64,000 nucleotides of DNA from Rhopalosiphum padi (taxonomy: Eukaryota; Arthropoda; Insecta; Hemiptera; Aphididae). This document shows, in pieces, positions 48,437-62,600 of the stretch (the first letter of the stretch is position 1; each line of letters begins with the position of its first letter). The stretch lies in contig NC_083598.1 of assembly GCF_020882245.1 (NCBI RefSeq), forward strand, positions 49,451,858 through 49,515,857, in the 5' to 3' direction. The notes beneath the pieces were generated by a model that had not been told where the DNA came from, searched no databases, and saw only the letters and a list, made by a program, of their open reading frames with translations. A program made the translations under genes and the position numbers.

Positions 48437-51400
48437 TTAACCGGATTCCATTTGTTCTCCGAGTTCCGAAATAGTGTTTTCCGAGAGCGATTGTAGTCTT
48501 GGCGATGTCCACATTACATCGTTGGCCGCCAACAAAGAACTGCCCATTGGCACGTTTACCGTACTGCTGAGCTGTAAAACACATTAGAAATTACAAATTT
48601 AAACTTATAAGTTATAATAGAAATACTATATTAAGTATAATATAGTAAGTATGTATACTATAGTATTGAATAATTCAATTTTATATAATAAACATTAATA
48701 ATACCCTTGTTAACACCACCAAACGTATATTCGTATCTATTATTGTGTAGGTCATTCTCAAGAATCAAAATAAAAGTTATGATTAGTTTGAACTTTGAAG
48801 GTTTATGATAGGTTCATATACATATTATTATTATTATTTAATTTTTATAAAGGCGAATAATTAAAACACTAATATTTTGTAACTTGATAAAATTACCTAA
48901 CTATACCTATTACCTAGTATATATATACCTATATAATTTTTTCCTCATAATTTCTAATTCAATTTTAAAATTGATCTCGCTGATCAAAATTGAACTACGT
49001 TTGACGTAAGTAATATTATATGTTGCATGTATAGGTACAAATATAACGAAGTGTGCTGGTTTAAAAATAATTGCCAGAAAATAAACAATAATCATTATAT
49101 TGTATATAAATGTATAATTTGAAATCAATATCATTGTTACGATGCCATCGCTACAGGATGGCGTGGTATAAGAACGTATACTCCGCCGAAAAAGCATCGT
49201 AGGTATTACTGCTGTCAAAAGTTTATTCGCAATAATCATGATTCGTAATATATTATTTTACAGTCTGAATAAAATCGACTTGAATGATAAAATATATATT
49301 ATGTACTATCGCCTTTATCGTGTATTTGTGTATCCGCCTCAATCGTTATTGTTTATCTTTATTATTATTATGGTTTCGCGCGTGACATTCAGTGTCCTAA
49401 ATATTATATTATTTATGTGCGAAGTGCGAATATAGGACCAAATTTAAAGAGGGGTGGATGGGAGTTCACAAAATAGGATTATTTTAAGTTCAGTTTATGT
49501 ATATACCAATTGACTATTACCGACTATATTGTTAATTTATCCTGTGAGTAATACATAACTGCATTTTGTAAGTTAAAATTAATCTATATTGTTTAATACA
49601 GAATATTAATTATTTTAATTATATATTATACAAATCATATTTGTACCAATATTAAATATGCATTCTTATATGCGACCAATTGCGACCACCGCACTAAGGA
49701 TAGGCCCAAGGCGGTCCACATTCCTAAATCCGAAATTGCATAAAGTATTCAAGTATTTTATACCATTGATTAAATATATTTTAAATATATGTATTTAATC
49801 AATGATCATACGTTATTTTTTATTTGTTTTGTAATATTTGAAAATAGTCTAAGTAGTTTTGGTTACGATTTTCATTACTTATAAATTATGATAAACTCAA
49901 TTGCACCAGATATTATATAGGTATTACAGTCCAATCTTGTTTCCAAATTAGAGTCCAAACTGCAGTTTAATCTGTTTGTAGTAATAATATAATAAGCCCA
50001 AAAGTGAATTCAGCATGAAAAGCGCAAACAAAATGTTAATGTTAATTTTAAATATTTATAGTAATATATATTAAATAATTTGCTGAAAACAGTACCTATA
50101 GTCTATACTTATACATTATTATATACTGCACTATAAAATCAGTTAAAACTTTCAAGATTATAATTTATAGATATAGTTTTGGACATTATTAATTCTACAG
50201 AAATATATGTAAGTAATATAATATCTAATTGGATAAAAACAATTATTATTAAATATACATAAATACAACAAAAGTTATTCAAGTGCATAAAATTAATTAA
50301 ATTTATTCATATTTTAATTTTTATAACGAATAATAATAATTACGATGTGTTCTTTATTTTTGACTTTTTATATTTATCAAAAAATCAACCTTATACGTTT
50401 TCAAATACCTATCACCCAAATAACCATATTATTGCAGTTTTCTATAATATCGAACGACCTTGCTCAATGCCCACGCACTTATACACTTCATCAAATACTT
50501 TGACCCTAAAAATATCGAAGAAACAGTTATGACAAAATATTCTCATACAAATCATGCAATATATGCAATTCGTCTATTATTATTATTATTATTTTAACTA
50601 ATATAATTATACAAATACCTATTCAAATAGCCGTCTCTTTTTTTTTTTTTGTAAACACAATTTACCTAGTAGAAAGTAATTGCCAATGAAGGAATAACTA
50701 CAATACGTATTAACTTGTAAATAATACCTAATACAACTATACAAGCATAATAACTATAAGTAAATTATAAAAATAGGGTTTCCTAGTAATAACTATGTTG
50801 TTCCTTATACAATTTAATTCATTTTTATTTTTTAACAAAAAAATAAACATAAATAATAAAATATGATAATTTATTACACGGAATCCCTATTTTTATAATT
50901 TAATCTATAAACCATTTAATCTCACTGTAAAGGCGTTATTTGTTTTTCAAAATTATATCGTCTATTTGTGATAAATTATTAGATTATATATTAGTCATAA
51001 ACTCATATTGATGAATTAGATTAATTTTCCAATTTCAATATTAAAAGGTTACCCATAATTTTTTGCACGAATTCAACTATTTAAAAAATAAACATTTATA
51101 GCAGTTTTCTTGATTTGTTAACCTTGAATATGATATGAATAGATAATGATATTCACCTATATCAATGTCCAATGTATATATTTAGTGAAAATTACACGTG
51201 TATACAATTTTTAAGTATTACACAAGTGAAAAAAAAAATGTTTAAAAAAGGATTTATTTTAATGAACTTGTTAAAAAACTACTATTCCACTATTTCAATT
51301 TAAACATCTCGACATTTACCTAGAAATTGAAACATTTATATTTGTTAACATAAACAATCAAGAGTTTTTGTATTAATATCATTGTATATTTTAGTAATGA

Positions 51401-54400
51401 AACTGTAATAGGTACTGTGCAATTAAATGGTTAATTAGTTATACATATAAGCTTTTTAAATGTCGTTAATAATAATATTTAAAGATAGGTTCAACACATA
51501 TATTGGAATAAGATGTAATTATGGCACAGACAGAACAAAATTTCGGTCAAGGTTCTTCATTCTCGCTTAATTAAATGATCTGTATAAATATATTATAATA
51601 TATTCCACAATTAATAAAAGTTTGTAAAAAGTACCTATAGGTATTATTTACATAAAAACTTATACAGATAATATAAAATAAAAAATTTAAAAAAATATTA
51701 CTCAATTTTTATAAAACAGTTTATAATAGGTGATAATATAATTGTCGGTCAGTCATTTTACTTCTCACAAACTTTAATTTTTAAGTGTCTATTAAGTATT
51801 ATAGACGAATCATTGAATCAATGTGTTGGGCATAACCACGTGAATAAAAATATGGTATTCATTATCTGAGTTCACATGACATAGCCCGTTAACCTCTTAC
51901 CTCTAATAAGTAAGTTTGTTTACTATACTTTGATCTATGTAGGAATGCAATTTACTATTTAGACAATTAGAAGGTTTCAAATAAGAACAAACCAAATACT
52001 TAACTTTATACATGTTACTATAGGTATATTTTAATATTTTTCAAAAGTAATTAAATTTTTTTTAGGTATATAATGCATATGATAGCTATATGTTTTATAA
52101 AATATAGGATGCTATAGCTATAAAATATTATACAAATATGTACACCATAAATAAATTCGGAACACGGAAGTACTATTTATTATATCGTAATTTTATAAAA
52201 TCATTTCAAATTTTTATATATTAAACATTTATATATCAAGAATTGTAAAATAAATTATTTCCACATCTACTTCAATAATTTTAAAAGTCAAGTACGCAGC
52301 ATCATAAGGTATTGTGTAAGAAATTGTTTTCTGAATCGAATTCGGAGTATAAGATGAGTGAATAATATATAATACCCATTACCTGAAATTGTCGACGATA
52401 TTATACAATTCTACTGCACACGCGTCATGACCTCAGGAGCGTCAATGTATAATATTTATCATATTGTTTAATGTACAATGACCTGATTTCATTTAAGATA
52501 ACTTTTTAAAACTAATATTAGTATATTAATAAAATGTCTGTTTAAAATATTTAAAGCCTAATTAATCCATTCAAATGTTATCATGTAAAACGACTAAACA
52601 AACGGTTTGTCAGATCACATTATTACAGGATTATTATATAGTATTACACTCATTAGTCAGTGGCAGCAAAACTACAGTTCAAGTTTGCTGTTTAAGCTAC
52701 AGAAAATAAACAAGTAAAATTAGTGGTCGGCAATTAAATTTAATGATCACAGCAATTTTTTAAGAACAGAAAATCCAGAAAAAAATGGTCAAGTTTTTTG
52801 TTTATGATGCACAACATAATATTATATAATACAAGTACTTATGTTATTTAAGATAGATTATCTATATAGATACAAGTCGGAGGCGCATAAGTAAATTCTG
52901 AGTAGCACATACATCTACTAGGATACCTATATAATACCGTCACGGTCATAAGTTTCATAACTAAATATGTACCTTACTGATCGGTCGAAAAATAAAATCA
53001 GGTATAACAATAATAAATTATTACAATAAGCATTGTCCATTCCTACAAGAATCGTTTCCCTCAAACTTCCGGGTCACTTAAATCTCGATTAGTGTGGTTA
53101 TTATCTAGATCGAGATATGATATTGTGTGCGCCTTTGGATATAATATTATATCGTATTTATAAGATAAAAAAAAAAAACTATATATATTATTATGAGCGG
53201 TCACCTGTGAATAATTCTTGGAGAAGTTGTACTGCTGCCCGGATGTGCAGTACCAGTGGTGTTGCGGATCGGGCACCGACAGCCAATTGGCTTGGCCATC
53301 GAAGTCGTTGATTTGGCACGTGGCCATGGTGTGCGGCAACGATTGCCAGCTGCCGTCCGATTGGAATTGCATCGTGCCGTGGCCGTGGCCGTCACCACCG
53401 CCACCGGAGACGCCGCCGCCGCCGCTACCACCGTGTTGGGGCGAAGACAATTGCACGGTTTTGTTGTTGTACTGCAACGACGGTTGACGGTGCGTGTGGT
53501 GCTGCCGCTTGTTGGCCGGTAAGTCGGCAGCCGTCACGCCGCACTGACCGAACGCCACCGCCGACGCCGCCGCGCCCTGCTTGTGCAACGCGGTCCGCTT
53601 GTGCTGGAGCAACCGCTGCTGGAACAGCTGCTGCTGGAGCCCGGTCTTGTCCAGGGCATAACTGTCCGTGTAGTTGAACCGCTTGGCCATGGCTGCCGAC
53701 GGCGACCTGGGCGGCACGTCCTTGCCGCACCGGTAATCGGCCCCGGCCGCCTGCTTCCGGTTCGACGCCACCTGTTCGTCGTTGGGCAGACAGCTCTGGT
53801 ACAGCATCTTGAGCGTCTCGTGTTCTTTTTGCACACCACCGCATTCTTGCAACTGAAACAGTTTTCCGTTGCCGCCGACCGGCATGCGACCGCCGCTGTA
53901 TTGTTGCTGCAACTGAGGCGACCGGGGCGACGACGACTGCACGGCGTTGGCCACCGCCACGACAGCCGCGGCCATGACCGCCGAGTCAATCTGGTTCATC
54001 AGCCCGTCGGACGCCCGTCTGCCCTCGCGGAAGCTGACCGGCGACATGCTGTCGGTGCGCGGCCGGACGCCGTCGCCGGCGGAGCTGTGGTTGTGCGCCA
54101 AGAACGAGGCGCGCCTGTCCCACGACGGTGGCGGACAGCTGTTAGCCGCCGCCGCCGCTGCCGCCGCTGTGCAAATCGCTGTGCAGTCCGCCGCATACTT
54201 CATTTCGTTGGCGCACGACGGTAGGCTGGACACCTGCAGGTCCGACTCGTACTGCTGCAGGTTGGCCGCGCACTGCAGGTGATCCGCCAGATTCTGGCTG
54301 TGGCTCTTGATCACCGGGCCGCCGCCGGCCACGGCCTGGTAAGCCGCGGTTCGGTGCGACTGTTGCGTGGGGCTGGACGACGCGGCTGCGTCCTCCAGGT

Positions 54401-57400
54401 CCGTCTCGATGCCCTCGTCCGTCGACGTGGAGTATTGCGGCGCCATCATGGTCATGTGATCCAACCGGTTGTGGTAGCACATTTTCGGGCCACCGTCGTC
54501 GTGCGGTGCCATGTCGATCTTGTCCGGTTTGCAGCCCTTGAACTTAGGCAGCTGGGGCAGCTCTCTGAACGGCGGGTGTTGTTGTTGCGGCGACTTACAC
54601 AGGTCGGCCAGGTTGACGGAATGCTGTACGGCCCGGCCCTGGCTGTACGACCGCGGCCGGTTGGACGGCGTGTGTCCGCTGTTCAGGTGTACGGCCGCGC
54701 TGGTTTTGGGCTGTTTCCACAGGTCGGGTTGCATGTACTGGTGCCCAGCCGGGCAATCGATCGACGCCCGTTTATTGGGACTCGAGTGTCCGGTGAACAG
54801 TTGAGGCTGTTCGTACGAGAACAGTTTCTCCGACAGCCGCCGGTCCTGCAGATAGTGACTGCTGTTCTCTTGCGACTGTTGCTGCTTGAGTTTCTCCAGC
54901 AGCAGGTAGTAAATGGCCGCGTAATGATCGTACGTCCGATTCCTTAGCGACTGAAATGTTTTATGCACGTATTTAGTATTGTGTAGTACGACGATAGATC
55001 GTTGATATCATTATAATATCTATCCATATAATATTTTAAAAACTGTTTTCAACCACTTGACCAGAATACCAAGTAGAAAAGATAATACTAAATTGTATAT
55101 AAATCAGCTAAAATTAACTATAGATAATCAATTAATAATATTTATAATATGTAGACAGTCATTCGGATAGTTACAGAAATATTTTTAAAAAATACGTCTA
55201 TTTAGGCATTTGTTTATATAGATGTATGGAAGTGTAACAAGTAAGTACACTTTTATTTTGCTATAAATTATACCGCAGTGATATAAAAAAAAATTATTAT
55301 TATTTTATTCGTCGAAAATACAAGTGTTAGTATTTATTATGTAGTTCAAATCGGGGTGTGTCAATATCGATAATCGTTAGGTACTAACAAACCCATTGAT
55401 CTTGAAATCGCCATAATGTTGGTTAGTGATGTCGTCAATGTTTAATTCATGAACAAATTTATTATTCATATAGCTGAATGCTTCCATTAACGCTTGACTT
55501 GTTAACAGAGAAAATTATTTCCAAATACTACAGAAAAACCTTTAATACAACAAAATTGTTGTTTTATTTTATGTCCTTTGCTATTCCAAAATTGTTTTTG
55601 TGTAATACATTTTTAACATATACAACACGTAATTAAATATTATATTTTTATAGATGAAAATAAATGTCTACAACTTAATATATCCTTTATAATTAGTTAT
55701 AACTAATAAATCTAACCTGTCTAGTTCTTGTCGTATTTATATCTAAACTGCTCATGAATCGCAACACTTGATCATTAGGTTCTGCGGGCATTTCTGCAAT
55801 TGTGCCCGGTAAAAGTCTCGGAGCTTCTTCTAACATCCAAGGATGCCTTTTTATCTGTTCGACTGTATACCTTTTATTTGGGTCTAATATGAGCATTTTA
55901 CGTATCAATGATTCACAACCTGTAAAATGCATTAATATTTAATCGTATTATTATATATTCACATTTCACGTGTTGATATATTTAGTGTTCGTTTTTATTC
56001 CGACCAAGCGGTTCAGCAGTAGTGTAAAATTGATCGCTCCGCCGCTGATGGCAGTGACGTCATTGCATGTGCGTCATACCACGCGGGCAGACCCGGCAAG
56101 GAGTGAAAATAAAACCTGGCGGAACTACTAGATTTTTGTATTTGAAAATTTATGACAAACCAACGCACAGTTACGTCATTACAATCGTTAAATTTGACGC
56201 ACAGTCAACTTTTATGTATTCCTCTGAGACCACTGCCTCCAATTTATCACGTCGCATACATTATAATTTAATTATTTAAATCTTTTAAAAAAAAAATTCA
56301 ACACACTTGTACTAGTACTACCTATGAAAATGTTCAACAGATGAGGATTTTGATTCGGATAAATTTCGTGAATAGAAAAAACTTTCAAGAACTGTAAACA
56401 AAAATGTGGGTTTAACCAACGATCCTCCGTAAACACTATACAGCATTTATGATATATCATCTCTGTTATTATATACATATACATATACAATACTAATATA
56501 TAAGAGCAAATAAACAAATATTTATAGGGAGCTTAGTGTGATTTTTGTTGACTCTAAACTCGTGTATATATATTATGTATAGTGGTTGTTTTTATTCACA
56601 CTTGAATATATTTTTATAATAGTTTTCATACTGTCTTATCAATTTATATGTGTAACAAAATTAATAACTATCAATTAAATTTAGTATTAAGTATTAACCA
56701 TGCTAAAAAAAATGTATTCTTTGTAAATGTATAGATACAAAAGGTTATAAGTGTAGGTAATAGAAAAATAAAAACAAATTACTATCAATGATACTTTTTT
56801 ATTAGTAAGTTCCCCGAGTGCGTCCCAAATGATTCTTATTTAATGTTCCGAATGCATCATATGGAATACGGTATCAACTGAGTACACCCCCAAAAAAATG
56901 CATATATTTTACGTAGCCCGAGTGCATCCCAGATCATTTATAGTTACCAAGAACCATAGTGCATATTTATTTAATTATTTTGGCTTAAACTCATTATTAA
57001 AATGTTAGGCGTGTCACTAATTGTTTTTGTTTTTTTCTAATTAGAAAAATGTTTTATTTATTTTAGTATCTTGTTAACCATTTATGTTATACATACCAAT
57101 CATATTATTTTTTAGAAATTAAAAATATGAATTGCCTATAATGAAACTATATACTTCACTCACACTTGTTGACCGTAAATGAGCCGAATTAAACCTTAGT
57201 TATTACCTCCCGTTGAATAATAAAATGTAGTTTCCGTACAATGCCACAGTCGTTATTGTAAAAATTAGTTTTAAATTTGAACTATCGTAGCAATTGTCGG
57301 ACTTGTATCTTAAAGATTTTTAGCTAATTAGCTTACCTTAATATTATTATTGACACTTAAAGCTGCAGACCATGAATGTATTCAAGCTATTTAATATAAT

Positions 57401-58920
57401 TTGTCAGTAAGACTGTGGACGCGCTCAGGCTATGAAAAAGGTAAAAATTAAAAACGGAATGCATTCGGGATGTCCCTAAAATTAGGGCAAAGTAGTGATG
57501 TTTTAACTTAAATGACGAGTACAGTGTACATATTTACTATTTACCTAGAATTACGACTTAGGTATAAGTAATTTTACGTCTAAATATTATATAAAGTAAA
57601 ACTCAATAATTTTATATTAAAGTAAAACTATTAAAGACATTTTAGCCAGATACTTTATACTATTTGCTCCTATATGATTATAGGAATTAAATTATAAATG
57701 AATTAATAGATACATACACTATAATGTAGGTACTATAATAGTACCTACAATATCTATTAGGGTTTACCTAATGAGAATTAATAACTAACAAGTAACGATA
57801 TTAAATATGGGAGTCAATTTATATATCTACAATTTGTATTTAATGGGTAGACACAAAAAAATATATTTCAAACGATAAAACTGAAAATAAGTAACGTTAT
57901 ACAGCTATTTGAAAAATAACTGTGGAAAATTATATAAATGTTATGTACAGTGTTTTTGGGTCAATTTTGATGATATTTATTATATTTGCGCCATTGATTT
58001 CTTACTCATGAATTTTTTAAATCATGCTTAACTCAACAGTGCCAGTTCAAATTTTCGTCACGCACTTAAGCCACGATTGTACTTTGTAATCATAAACGAA
58101 TCTTAACGAATCAAAATAAAAAAAAAACCAAAGATTTTTCCGGAAAAAATTACAAGATATTAAGTATGACGTATTATTAGATACATTGTATATAACTTAC
58201 CAGTGCTCATAAAGTATGGTATACGAAATCGTCCAGATAAAACTCTATCTCTGAGCGAATGCAGCGTGCTTCCGTCGAATGGCAGTGCTCCACAAACCAG
58301 TACGTACAAAACTACTCCCATACTCTGAAAAATAATTTTTAACAAAAATAAAATTACAAAATATATAACAAAAACAATAGCTTTAAAATAAAAGGATGAT
58401 AATCATTAATCTGATATAAATAAAATTAGTTGTACCTATAATTATTATTACTGCAGTATTAACAATAATAAAAGTGTTATTATAATCCATATTTGATTAA
58501 AATATGCACCATGAATATTTTACTATCCACGTCTAATGTATAAAAATAATAATTCGAAACATTTACCCAAACATCAATCTCGGGACCATAATATTTTTTG
58601 CCTTCGAAAACTTCAGGAGCAGCGTAAGGAGGTGATCCACACCAAGTAGCCAATTGTTCGCCAGGTGTAAAATAATTACTAAATCCAAAGTCAGCGATTT
58701 TTATATTCATATTAGCATCAAGTAGCAAATTTTCCGCCTATACAAAAATGTATTATCAATTTTATTCTAAAAATTAGGGTTTTTTTTATCAAACAATTTC
58801 TTACTTTTAAGTCTCTGTGTACAACGTGCCTGTTGTGACAATACTCAACTGCCGATAGTATTTGCCAAAACTTTTTTCTTGCAGCTGCTTCAGTCATTCG
58901 ACCGTACTTGGCAATGTAAT
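48437..58920 (-). CDS. Sik2: Salt-inducible kinase (Sik2-type), 3' part, six coding exons; N-lobe outside the window
   Basis: This is a serine/threonine kinase of the AMPK-related family, activated by LKB1 and restrained by PKA. Coding exons in transcript order are 58920-58805, 58737-58567, 58324-58201, 55919-55717, 54950-53205 and 48571-48437, with consistent phases (about 831 residues; 5' partial). The first visible exon begins within the catalytic loop region (VVHRDLKAENLLLD). Then come DFGFSNYF, the activation loop LATWCGSPPYAAPEVFEGK, and IPYFMST. A UBA-type region ends TYDHYAAIYYLLLEKL. The long exon carries PKA-type sites RRASFL and SFREGRRASDG (serine codon 54009-54011), plus poly-Gln, poly-Ala and poly-Gly tracts. 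It ends in CAG before a GTGACC donor and joins in phase to the last exon (LSSTVNVPMG to GEQMESG). The YTVEQIKRHPWM segment is most like Sik2; a Sik3-like assignment is less likely. Confidence 0.93.
48572..53204 (-). other. Last Sik2 intron, 4.6 kb
   Basis: This AT-rich interval separates the long Sik2 exon from the final exon. No gene, RNA or paired-end transposon is recognised in it. If it were retained, translation would continue about 47 codons past the donor to a stop near 53063, with a composition unlike the exon. Confidence 0.6.
55920..58200 (-). other. Sik2 intron with repeat-rich segment
   Basis: No exon is recognised. The stretch at about 56810-57480 contains recurring GAATGCAT / CCCGAGTGC words in both orientations and may be a decayed transposon. 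A CpG-containing stretch lies at about 55990-56110. Confidence 0.45.
56811..57480. repeat. Possible decayed transposon with repeated GTGC(G/A)TCCC words
   Basis: CCCCGAGTGCGTCCC, TTCCGAATGCATC and CCCGAGTGCATCCC near the left side are matched by CGGAATGCATTCGGGATG near the right side in inverted orientation. No exact ends or target duplication could be fixed. Confidence 0.35.
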
Positions 58921-59518
58921 CTATACAAATACAAATATATTATGTACTGCAGATTAAATTTAATTAATTTAATTAATTTCAAATTGAGATATAATAAAAC
59001 TATGAAAATATTATATTTCTATTAACTATTTGAATACGTGTAAAAATTACCTAATATTAAATATCCATAATAATTTAATAGTAATATAATCAAATGACTA
59101 AAAATAGTATAGAACCCATACTGACTAGTACTTATATTTTAGGTTATAACTTATTTTAAGAGTCTACAAGTACAAATCTATGGTAATCGAATTAAGAAAT
59201 AACAAAATATGTTCAGTTGTTTTTTTAACTAAGTATTACGAAAAAATTACATTAAGATAGTTAGAAAATGTTGTTTTCAAATCAAACTAAGTAGGTTATA
59301 CATCATTTATACATCATATAGCATAAAAAAAATATTTACGTGATAACAAAACCATATTTAATTCATAACATTTACGTTAATATGTTTGTAATGATTTATC
59401 GAGACGAGGTAAGTAATCTTACGCGAAGAAGACAACATAGCTTTGTAGAATGCTATTGCTATATATATTCCGAATTTTTTTAATTATATTATTAATAAAA
59501 TAAATTAGCAAGCACGTA

Positions 59519-59663
59519 TTCAAGATCAATTTTCGGGAGGGGAGGTTAAAATATTTATAATACCTAAATTAAAAATAATTTAAAAGTTTATAGTTAGTTT
59601 GTTTCTACTTTAAAAATGTCTAGGGGGTTTGAACCACTACCCCCCCCCCTGTATACGGACCTG
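59519..59663. mobile_element. Miniature element, same family as 47345-47524
   Basis: The left end CAAGCACGTATTC and the reverse complement of the right end CAGGTCCGTATACAG form weak inverted repeats. The interior matches the 47-kb copy in reverse orientation. G and C homopolymers lie inside each end. No target duplication is obvious. Confidence 0.65.
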
Positions 59664-62600
59664 ATATTTATCGTTAAGATAGCTACCGGTTCCATTGTAT
59701 CATGTATAGTATCACGTAATATAAGTTATTCTGGTATATTTAAATTACAGAACACTTATTAATCTAGCTGATATATTTCACTTATAAGCTTCTTTATTAT
59801 TTACATTTTATGATGAAAAAATCAACGTTATAACAGCTATGTCGTAGTAAATACATTATAGAGACTAAGCGTCGAGTATATTTTCACATAAAAAAATGCA
59901 GTTTTAGAATTAAATTTTATAGCACTTTTATTACCAGATGTAGTAACTACTGTTTTACAAACAATACATTTATTCATTGTGATTGTATGATACCTATACT
60001 ATTGTATATATATTCATGTACATAAATAAATAAATATGAATATTACATTTGATTATCAAAGTGAATGTAGTATTATAGTTGATAGTTTTGTATAGCGTGA
60101 GACCACGAGCGACCACAGGAGATTGACAGCTAAAGTATAAAAAAGTTTTATCATCTACTTGTCATTAATATTAAGGTTAGAACTTAGCTAGATTATTCCC
60201 GATCAATAGAAATAAATACTAAATAGATAACGAATTTACTTATTCCCTTTATATTTAATTTTAATTTTTTTTTTATACGTTGTTTGTGTACTGGGGTAAT
60301 AAATTAGAAAACAATAAAAAATTATTACGACAAATATAATAACTTCTGAACGTAACTCGGTTTACTACAATATTTGATATTATACCAAAGTTAAATATTT
60401 ATACAGCTTTTAAAGTATAGTTGTATGTAAGAATACGTAACTAATATTATATGTTGAGATTTTCCAAATGTATTGAATAGTTCATATTATAGTCTATATT
60501 TCTATAATCTATATAAACTTTAGTTATTAAAGAATAATATATGACTATATTATAGTATTGCATTAAAACTAATTACATAAATACTCAGTAAAATAATAAA
60601 GTTGTAATTTTAAATTTTAGTTAAATCAACATGGTTTTTTTTTTTATTTAAATTTTCAACAACACGTATATACATTTTGAGTACAAATTATAAGAACAAA
60701 CAATACTGACATGAAATTATTGCTCTTGAATACGACCTAATTAACAAATAAACTAAACATTTTTTGACCTAATAATTTTTCTTTTTTAAATAACATATAT
60801 TTATATTTTATATAAAACAAGATGATCTCTCGTTCCAGTCGTTTCACTTATAGATTTTATAGACAATATTACAAAATAAAATGTTATGGTTTTTGCATTC
60901 TATAAAACAGTTATAGAATTATTATTATTTTTTTATTCACGATTACTCTCATACAAAAGAAGTGTATGAATATGAATGTACAAATAGAAAAGTGCAGTTA
61001 TGAACACAATTGACTATTGTAATATCGTTGGTTATTTAAAATAATTTGAATATTATATCATTTCTATAGTTCAAAATTATATAACGTATTATATTTTTAT
61101 TTTTGCTTCCAACTACATTGATCAAAACGGCCTAAAGTAGGTAACAAACTATATAAAGACATATTATGTTGCGCAGCATAAATATATTTTTTTTTTACAA
61201 AAGTGTCTGATTAAAACTTATTTAACGAGTTTGTCATTCAGTTAAAAAATGTAAGACTTAATACGCAGTATAATATATCTACTGTTAATAATGCACATTT
61301 TAGAAACAATTAACGAGAAGCATGAAAATAATAAGTACCTATTATATAATGTATGAATTTTAACAGTGAACCTATTGATAATTATATATATACTGGACGT
61401 TTTCTTGTTCATCGACGACTATTATCATTTTTTTCATTCAGTTAATATTCCAAAAATGTTTAAAGCAGGTATACAAATTTTTAAGTAAAATACATGAAAT
61501 GAACCTAGGCACTAGGAAGTATATAATACTGCAGGTTGTCTCGTGTGTTTGTTCAACTTTATTGGTATTCTTATCTATTCGCCTTTTGCCTCTTGTAACT
61601 ATTTGAATACTTAATGAAAATTAGTAATGTTTTAAAATATTTAACTAAATTAGCTCTATAAATTGTCTACTTCTCAGTTTTTTTAAAAAACAAATATTTT
61701 TAATTTATTATTTTGAGTCTAAATAAACCAAAACTACTACATGGAAGTATAATAGAAAGTTGTGTAATTCTAATTAAAGAGTAATAATCAAAAATATAAA
61801 AAAAATGTAAAAAAAAGTAATATCCAAAGTCGTATTTTAAATGTTGGTATCTATTAGAAAAATAAATGTTGATGATGAATATAAAACGATCTGTATAGGT
61901 ATATTTAGAAGCTCGCATGTATATATACAATCGAACAGCATGGCCATTTAATTGGTGCGGTGTGTCACCATTTTTATCACCTACTTACTGTATTATAGTG
62001 CCAAAAACATTCCTATATTGACCTGCTGAACTTATGTCAAAAAAAATCGATAAACGGTGCACAAAAAAAAAAAAAATTTCTTATTCTTTCGACGTTAAGA
62101 AAGAATGTACAATTTTTCTAATGCTGTTATTTATAGGTATATACATAATATATTCTCATGAAGCATTATACCATCATTCGATTGGGCTGTGTTTAACAGC
62201 TTATTATAAGCGAAGTTAATACATGTTTTCTATTTATTTTAATATTTCTTTATTTCTTGGCTCCCATTGGGAAGATCTTAGAAGGGTACGTAATTCGAAA
62301 AATGTATGTACATAATAATATTATATAATAGGTATATATTATATATTAATTATTAATCTTCTCCCTTCTTTATCTGCAAGTGATATATTATGTGATTAGG
62401 TTCATATAAAGAAAGCAAGCAATAATGAGTATATAACTTATACCGCATAAGTATTAATTTTTTATATTATATAGGTTTAATATAATTATTGATTAAAAAC
62501 TGTTTAGTACTTTAGTAGTTTTATAAGGTTTAATGTATCGAATAACTCACAGTGTATAGTGATTAATGTTAGTTTGGACAAAAGTCAAAAAGTAATTAAA

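Noticed and set aside
48910..49239. 109-codon minus-strand frame in the last Sik2 intron
   Set aside because: It is rich in I, Y and F as expected from AT-rich DNA, and has no domain or supporting splice context.
53061..53204. Continuation of the long Sik2 exon to a stop at 53061
   Set aside because: The sequence after the CAG at 53205 encodes low-complexity residues, a GT donor sits at the boundary, and an in-phase final exon with a stop was found at 48437-48571.
53583..54224. Long plus-strand open frame (213 codons) antisense to Sik2
   Set aside because: It is a by-product of the GC-rich Sik2 exon. It has an arginine- and valine-rich composition and no recognisable domain. The same holds for the other frames overlapping 53.2-54.9 kb.
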